This document shows, piece after piece, positions 5,187-8,370 of a stretch of DNA of 8,370 bases (within the stretch, counting starts at the first letter, position 1; every line of letters starts with the position of its first letter). The translations under genes were made by a program, and so were the position numbers. The notes under the pieces were generated by a model. The model had not been told where the DNA came from. It worked only from the letters and a program-made list of their open reading frames with translations, and did no database searches. The stretch comes from CAYRTD01 sp964426915 (GTDB lineage Bacteria; Bacteroidota; Bacteroidia; Bacteroidales; GCA-2748055): assembly GCA_964426915.1 (NCBI GenBank), contig CAYRTD010000167.1, forward strand, positions 1 to 8,370. Direction: 5' to 3'.

Positions 5187-7568
5187 TTATTCATACCTCA
5201 AAGTATCTGCGGGATTTTTACCTGCTGCTCTTAACGCCTGGTAGCTTATAGATATCATTGCAACCATAAGTGAAAGCAAGCCTGCACCGAAAAATATCCA
5301 GGCATTAAGGGAAATCCTGTAATCAAATTTGAGCAACCAGTTTCTCAAAAAGTAAAAGGCGAGGGGCCAGGATATCATGGCAGAAATAATTAGCAGGATA
5401 ATAAACTCGCGGGAGAAAAGACTCAGAATATTTCTTCTTGTTGCCCCCATGGCTTTCCTGATACCGATTTCTCTGGTTTTTTGTTCCGCAGAAAACGCCG
5501 ACAGTCCAAAAAGGCCAATTGAAGCTATAATTACAGCAATAATAGCGAGAGCTTTCATCAGTTTTCCCATCCTTTCTTCAAAACGATACATTATTTCGAA
5601 GTCCTGATCCACAAACTTGTAATCGAAGGGATAGAGAGGCATGATTTCATTCCATGAAGATTCGAGTTTTGAAAGGTTAGAGCTCAGATTTCCTTCCTTA
5701 AGTCTGATAATCATAAAATTTTTATATTCAGGTGGAGAAACCATAACCGCCAGGGGCTCAATGATATTTCTTACAGGTTTATAGTGATAATTTTTCATGA
5801 CGCCTACAACGGGCCCTGTGATACCGTTAAAACGGATTTCTGTTCCTATTATATTCTCAATTCCCATGACCTTCTCCAGTTCTTCATTTATCATAAATGC
5901 TCCCAGGGTATCCTTTAACATATCGGAACCGTAGTCTTCCGAAAACGTTCTTCCGGATTTCATTTTTATACCCATAGCCTCGGCATAGTCGAAATCCACT
6001 CCCGAAAAACTGACCAGGAGATCCATCTCGGGATCTTTTCCCTGCCAGTGAAGGCTGCTGGAATTACTACCGATCATATACGGCGGATGCATGGAAGAAG
6101 AAATGTATCTTACTTCCGGAAGTCTGCTAAGCTCTTCCCGGATAGCATTATATGAATCTTTCAAATCACCTCTCATATTTATATAAAGGAGATTATTTTT
6201 ATCATATCCCAATTCCTTATTTTGCATATATGCCAGTTGCTGATGGATTACCAGTGTACCAGTAATTAGAATAATGCCCAGGCTAAATTGAGTAATTACG
6301 GTAATCTTCCTGAACCATCCTTTGCCGGAAGATTTTAAGCCCTTGTTTTTAAGGATGTTTAAGGGCTTCATTGAAGAAAGAACAATTGCCGGATAAAATC
6401 CCGAGAACAGCCCGGTAACCAGGGTAAGTATCAGAATACCGGCTCCAATAACGGGATCGGCCAGATCGCGAATGACAAAATCCTTTCCTGTTAGCTGATT
6501 AAATGGTTGAAGCAGTAATAATACCATTATTAAAGCCAATAATACAGAAAACACTACCATGATCATGCTTTCACCTAGAAATTGTGTGATAAGATTTTTT
6601 TTATGAGCACCACTGATCTTTCTGATGGCGATCTCCCCGGCACGGGTTGAAGATCTAGCTGTGGAAAGGTTCATAAAATTTATAGCTGCAATAATAAGTA
6701 CAAATATTCCTACTGCTATGAATATCATGACTGTTTTAATCCCCATTTGATTATTGTTGAATCCAAAATAGGAGTAGAGATGCATTTTTTTTAGAGGCGC
6801 CACCATAAAATCGGTGGTATTTTGTGAATTATGTGCATCGACAATGGAAGTAAGCTTATGATTTACCTTATCTGTTTCTGCCTTTTCATTCAGCAAAACA
6901 AAGGTATATATAGAATTGCTTCCCCAGTGTTCGGAATACCAGGGTGAGTTCACCATATATTCAAAAGAGATGAGTATATTAAAATTCAGGGATGAATTTG
7001 AAGGTGGATCATCAAATACTCCTGTAACCATATAACTGTTTTCATTATTTACTAAAAGAGTTTTTCCTATTGGGTCTTCTTCGCCAAAATATTTCTCTGC
7101 AATTTTTTTACTTATCACTATTGAATTTGGTTCTGACAGAACCTTATCGGCATGTCCTTGCCGGAGGTTAAAGGAGAACATTTTGAAGAATGTGGAATCT
7201 GTAGCATAAACTTTGTCTTCATAAAATGCATTATCCCCATATTTCATCAGAACACTTCCCGCGGAAATAAAGCGTGCCGCCATTTCAATTTCGGGTATTT
7301 CTTCCTGCCATACGGGCCCTGAAGGCCAGGGTGTAACATTTACATGATATTTTTCATTATTATATATCTGATCTTCTTCCACGCGGTAAAGATTTTTTAA
7401 ACTATCATGGAACCGGTCGTAACTGAGTTCATGTTTTGTCTGCAGAAAGATAAGGATCACAGTTGCAAGGGCCACGGCAAGGCCGGCAAGATTTATAGCG
7501 GTAAATAATTTCTGGCGGTTAAAGTTTCTCAAAGCTGCGATGAGGTAATTAGGTATCATGATTTGCAT
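5187..7568 (-). CDS. ABC transporter permease, two-module FtsX/MacB type
   Basis: Inner-membrane permease of 793 residues. It has two tandem modules, each a MacB-like periplasmic domain (about 44-278 and 444-670) plus FtsX-like membrane segments. Predicted helices lie near 22-43, 279-300, 331-354, 373-394, 423-443, 672-692, 720-741 and 755-775, eight in all. The conserved cytoplasmic coupling motif appears after each module: EIAIRKISGAHKKN (312-325) and EIGIRKAMGATRRN (700-713). This layout belongs to type VII (MacB-like) systems that act on periplasmic substrates such as drugs, peptides or lipoproteins by mechanotransmission; the substrate here cannot be told. It must work with a separate ATPase, and none lies in this window. 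The chosen ATG gives MQIMIPNYL; Met4 (7559) fits the usual family start equally well. The gene faces away from the rRNA operon. No clear terminator follows its stop. Confidence 0.9.
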   Translation of the reverse strand: MQIMIPNYLIAALRNFNRQKLFTAINLAGLAVALATVILIFLQTKHELSYDRFHDSLKNLYRVEEDQIYNNEKYHVNVTPWPSGPVWQEEIPEIEMAARFISAGSVLMKYGDNAFYEDKVYATDSTFFKMFSFNLRQGHADKVLSEPNSIVISKKIAEKYFGEEDPIGKTLLVNNENSYMVTGVFDDPPSNSSLNFNILISFEYMVNSPWYSEHWGSNSIYTFVLLNEKAETDKVNHKLTSIVDAHNSQNTTDFMVAPLKKMHLYSYFGFNNNQMGIKTVMIFIAVGIFVLIIAAINFMNLSTARSSTRAGEIAIRKISGAHKKNLITQFLGESMIMVVFSVLLALIMVLLLLQPFNQLTGKDFVIRDLADPVIGAGILILTLVTGLFSGFYPAIVLSSMKPLNILKNKGLKSSGKGWFRKITVITQFSLGIILITGTLVIHQQLAYMQNKELGYDKNNLLYINMRGDLKDSYNAIREELSRLPEVRYISSSMHPPYMIGSNSSSLHWQGKDPEMDLLVSFSGVDFDYAEAMGIKMKSGRTFSEDYGSDMLKDTLGAFMINEELEKVMGIENIIGTEIRFNGITGPVVGVMKNYHYKPVRNIIEPLAVMVSPPEYKNFMIIRLKEGNLSSNLSKLESSWNEIMPLYPFDYKFVDQDFEIMYRFEERMGKLMKALAIIAVIIASIGLFGLSAFSAEQKTREIGIRKAMGATRRNILSLFSREFIILLIISAMISWPLAFYFLRNWLLKFDYRISLNAWIFFGAGLLSLMVAMISISYQALRAAGKNPADTLRYE

Positions 7569-7871
7569 TGTTTTTTCAAAGACGACATTCAGAATCGAAT
7601 GCTGCTTTTAAATACAGGATATTCCAGAAAATTTTGGATAGTATTGAAAAACAGGAATGTATGCTGGAAGGTGAGAGGTGTTTTTTATCTATAAAGCAAA
7701 GGCTCAAAATTAGAATGCGATAGTTTACAGCACATTATTACTATTAAGAGTTCAAATAATACATCTAACAGGTTAGTCAAACAAAAGATTGGATACTAAG
7801 AGAAAAAACTTGAATTGTAAACACCTGATATTTAAGCTCATGTTTTTTTTTACACTTTTTTCATTATTTTG
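7569..7871. other. Intergenic region between permease gene and rRNA promoters
   Basis: AT-rich, without a credible gene on either strand. It holds the putative permease leader and promoter on the minus strand, a small inverted repeat CTAACAGGTTAG (7765-7776), and T-rich tracts at about 7844-7870 just upstream of the first rRNA promoter. Those tracts could act as an UP-element-like activating sequence. Nothing else is recognised. Confidence 0.6.
7705..7734 (-). promoter_or_regulatory. Possible promoter of the permease gene
   Basis: On the minus strand TAATTTTG (7705-7712) fits TAnnTTTG exactly. The matching -33 would be TGTG (7731-7734) at an 18-base spacing, a one-mismatch TTTG. The transcript would have a leader of about 130 bases. 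In AT-rich DNA such a match can arise by chance. Confidence 0.3.
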
Positions 7872-7903
7872 TTTGGTCAGTAAAAAAACCCGTCATATAT
7901 TTG
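7872..7903 (+). promoter_or_regulatory. rRNA operon promoter P1
   Basis: -33 TTTG at 7872-7875, a 20-base spacer, and -7 TATATTTG at 7896-7903, a full match to the Bacteroidota primary sigma consensus. Transcription should begin a few bases downstream. The -7 box runs into GCAGCCC, similar to the starts of P2 and P3. A T-rich tract precedes it. Confidence 0.8.
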
Positions 7904-7971
7904 CAGCCCTTAACACGGGAAAAACGTTCTCAACATCTACAGAAAATGGTGCAAGAAATTCCAAAAAAAGT

Positions 7972-8002
7972 TTTGGAAGCTGATAAAAAAAGTATATATT
8001 TG
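7972..8002 (+). promoter_or_regulatory. rRNA operon promoter P2
   Basis: -33 TTTG at 7972-7975, a 19-base spacer, and -7 TATATTTG at 7995-8002, identical to the P1 box and exactly 99 bases after it. It is followed by CACCCGCTTTT, closely matching P3. In the early transcript GCACCC (8002-8007) can pair with GGGTGC (8036-8041), enclosing a boxA-like sequence. Confidence 0.82.
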
Positions 8003-8069
8003 CACCCGCTTTTCGACAGAGCAACGTTCTTAACAGGGTGCGAAAAAATCCATAATTTTTTTAAAAATA

Positions 8070-8101
8070 TTTGGAGATTACGAAAAGAGTATTTATCTTT
8101 G
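8070..8101 (+). promoter_or_regulatory. rRNA operon promoter P3
   Basis: -33 TTTG at 8070-8073, a 20-base spacer, and -7 TATCTTTG at 8094-8101, exactly 99 bases after the P2 box. The start region CATCCGCTTT matches P2. Its transcript would form a small hairpin, GCTTT (8107-8111) with AAAGC (8117-8121), just before a boxA-like AAGTTCTTAA. This is the promoter closest to 16S, with a leader of about 210 bases. Confidence 0.82.
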
Positions 8102-8154
8102 CATCCGCTTTCACAAAAAGCAAGTTCTTAAAAGTTGAAATTAGATAATTGCAC

Positions 8155-8210
8155 GTCAGCGATTATTGCTGACAGGTGATTAAAAATATAGTGAACAATA
8201 GTTCTTTGAA
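8155..8210 (+). promoter_or_regulatory. rRNA leader antitermination region (hairpin and boxA-like)
   Basis: GTCAGC (8155-8160) pairs with GCTGAC (8168-8173) as a boxB-like hairpin, extendable by one G-U pair. About 25 bases on comes AGTTCTTTGAAGG (8199-8211), which resembles rRNA boxA (TGCTCTTTAACA) bound by NusB and S10 in other bacteria. GTTCTTTGA at this place is typical of Bacteroidota rRNA leaders as I recall them. Role by homology only. Confidence 0.6.
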
Positions 8211-8248
8211 GGTATTGAAAAGGTAAAAAAACAAAAGGCCAAAAGAGG

Positions 8249-8279
8249 CACTATCAATTCCATTTTTGATTTAATAGTG
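8249..8279 (+). other. Inverted repeat in the 16S leader
   Basis: CACTAT (8249-8254) pairs with ATAGTG (8274-8279), and further A-T pairs inside can extend the stem. It lies about 40 bases before 16S. It may be a leader structure or part of precursor processing; the matching strand beyond 16S is outside the window. Confidence 0.4.
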
Positions 8280-8315
8280 ATTTAATGAATCTTGAGCAAT
8301 ATTGAACTTATAATA

Positions 8316-8370
8316 ACAACGAAGAGTTTGATCCTGGCTCAGGATGAACGCTAGCGGCAGGCCTAACACA
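8316..8370 (+). rRNA. rrs: 16S ribosomal RNA, 5' end (cut by the window edge)
   Basis: AGAGTTTGATCCTGGCTCAG (8323-8342), the universal 16S 5' sequence, is present, followed by GATGAACGCTAGCGGCAGGC, a Bacteroidota-like variant (E. coli has GCTGGCGGCAGGC). By alignment with E. coli numbering the mature 5' end falls near 8316. Only about 55 bases are present; the rest lies to the right. Confidence 0.97.

Larger units (their letters stand above)
7896..8135 (+). repeat. Tandem duplicated promoter and leader units
   Basis: Three diverged units begin at 7896, 7995 and 8094. Each has the -7 box, TTTGCA plus a short C-rich stretch, a small potential hairpin and a boxA-like stretch: ACGTTCTCAACA (7924-7935), AACGTTCTTAACA (8023-8035) and AAGTTCTTAAAA (8122-8133). 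Units 2 and 3 are clearly more alike than unit 1. Tandem duplication followed by drift is the simplest explanation. Confidence 0.65.

Noticed and set aside
7789..8131. Short plus-strand open frames of 64 and 76 codons upstream of 16S
   Set aside because: They overlap each other and run through the rRNA promoters; the composition is low-complexity and no family is recognisable.
8141..8153. Fourth rRNA promoter around GATAATTGCAC
   Set aside because: It lacks the TTTG of the -7 box, breaks the 99-base period and has no -33 element.

Overview
The window looks like chromosomal DNA from a member of the Bacteroidota, probably Bacteroidia. The last 55 bases are the 5' end of a 16S rRNA gene with a Bacteroidota-like start. 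Three promoters in front of it fit the Bacteroidota pattern TTTG, about 20 bases, TAnnTTTG. The protein genes lack clear Shine-Dalgarno sites and have A/T-rich leaders, and the large two-module FtsX/MacB-type permease is of a kind common in this phylum.

Layout. Five protein genes all lie on the minus strand: an aspartokinase of the type found in ectoine clusters (104-1489), dihydroorotase (1768-3117), a DPM1-like polyprenyl-phosphate mannosyltransferase (3114-3863), a leucine-rich-repeat protein with a possible degenerate J domain (3955-4902), and an ABC-type permease of about 790 residues (5187-7568). The mannosyltransferase and dihydroorotase genes overlap by 4 bases (ATGA) and are almost certainly one transcript. 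From 7569 to 8315 is a large divergent regulatory region that drives an rRNA operon on the plus strand. It has three tandem promoters whose -7 boxes are exactly 99 bases apart, each followed by boxA-like sequence, then a hairpin and a boxA in the common leader.

The genes are mostly housekeeping: aspartate-family amino acids, pyrimidines, lipid-linked sugar, membrane export and ribosomal RNA. They do not form one pathway.

The part that known genes do not explain is a dispersed intergenic repeat. A short inverted repeat (GTTGCAGCAAC, module A) and a second block built around GGACATTATGGACAGAC (module B) occur at 1-106, 1629-1671 and 5056-5098 in the same orientation, with a degenerate piece at 5151-5186. 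A reversed copy covers the start codon and about the first ten codons of the LRR gene. In two intergenic regions the repeat follows a GC-rich inverted repeat and a CGAWAGCTWTCG-type palindrome in the same order, suggesting a composite element of about 135 bases. I did not find a CRISPR array, transposase, tRNA or recognisable defence system.
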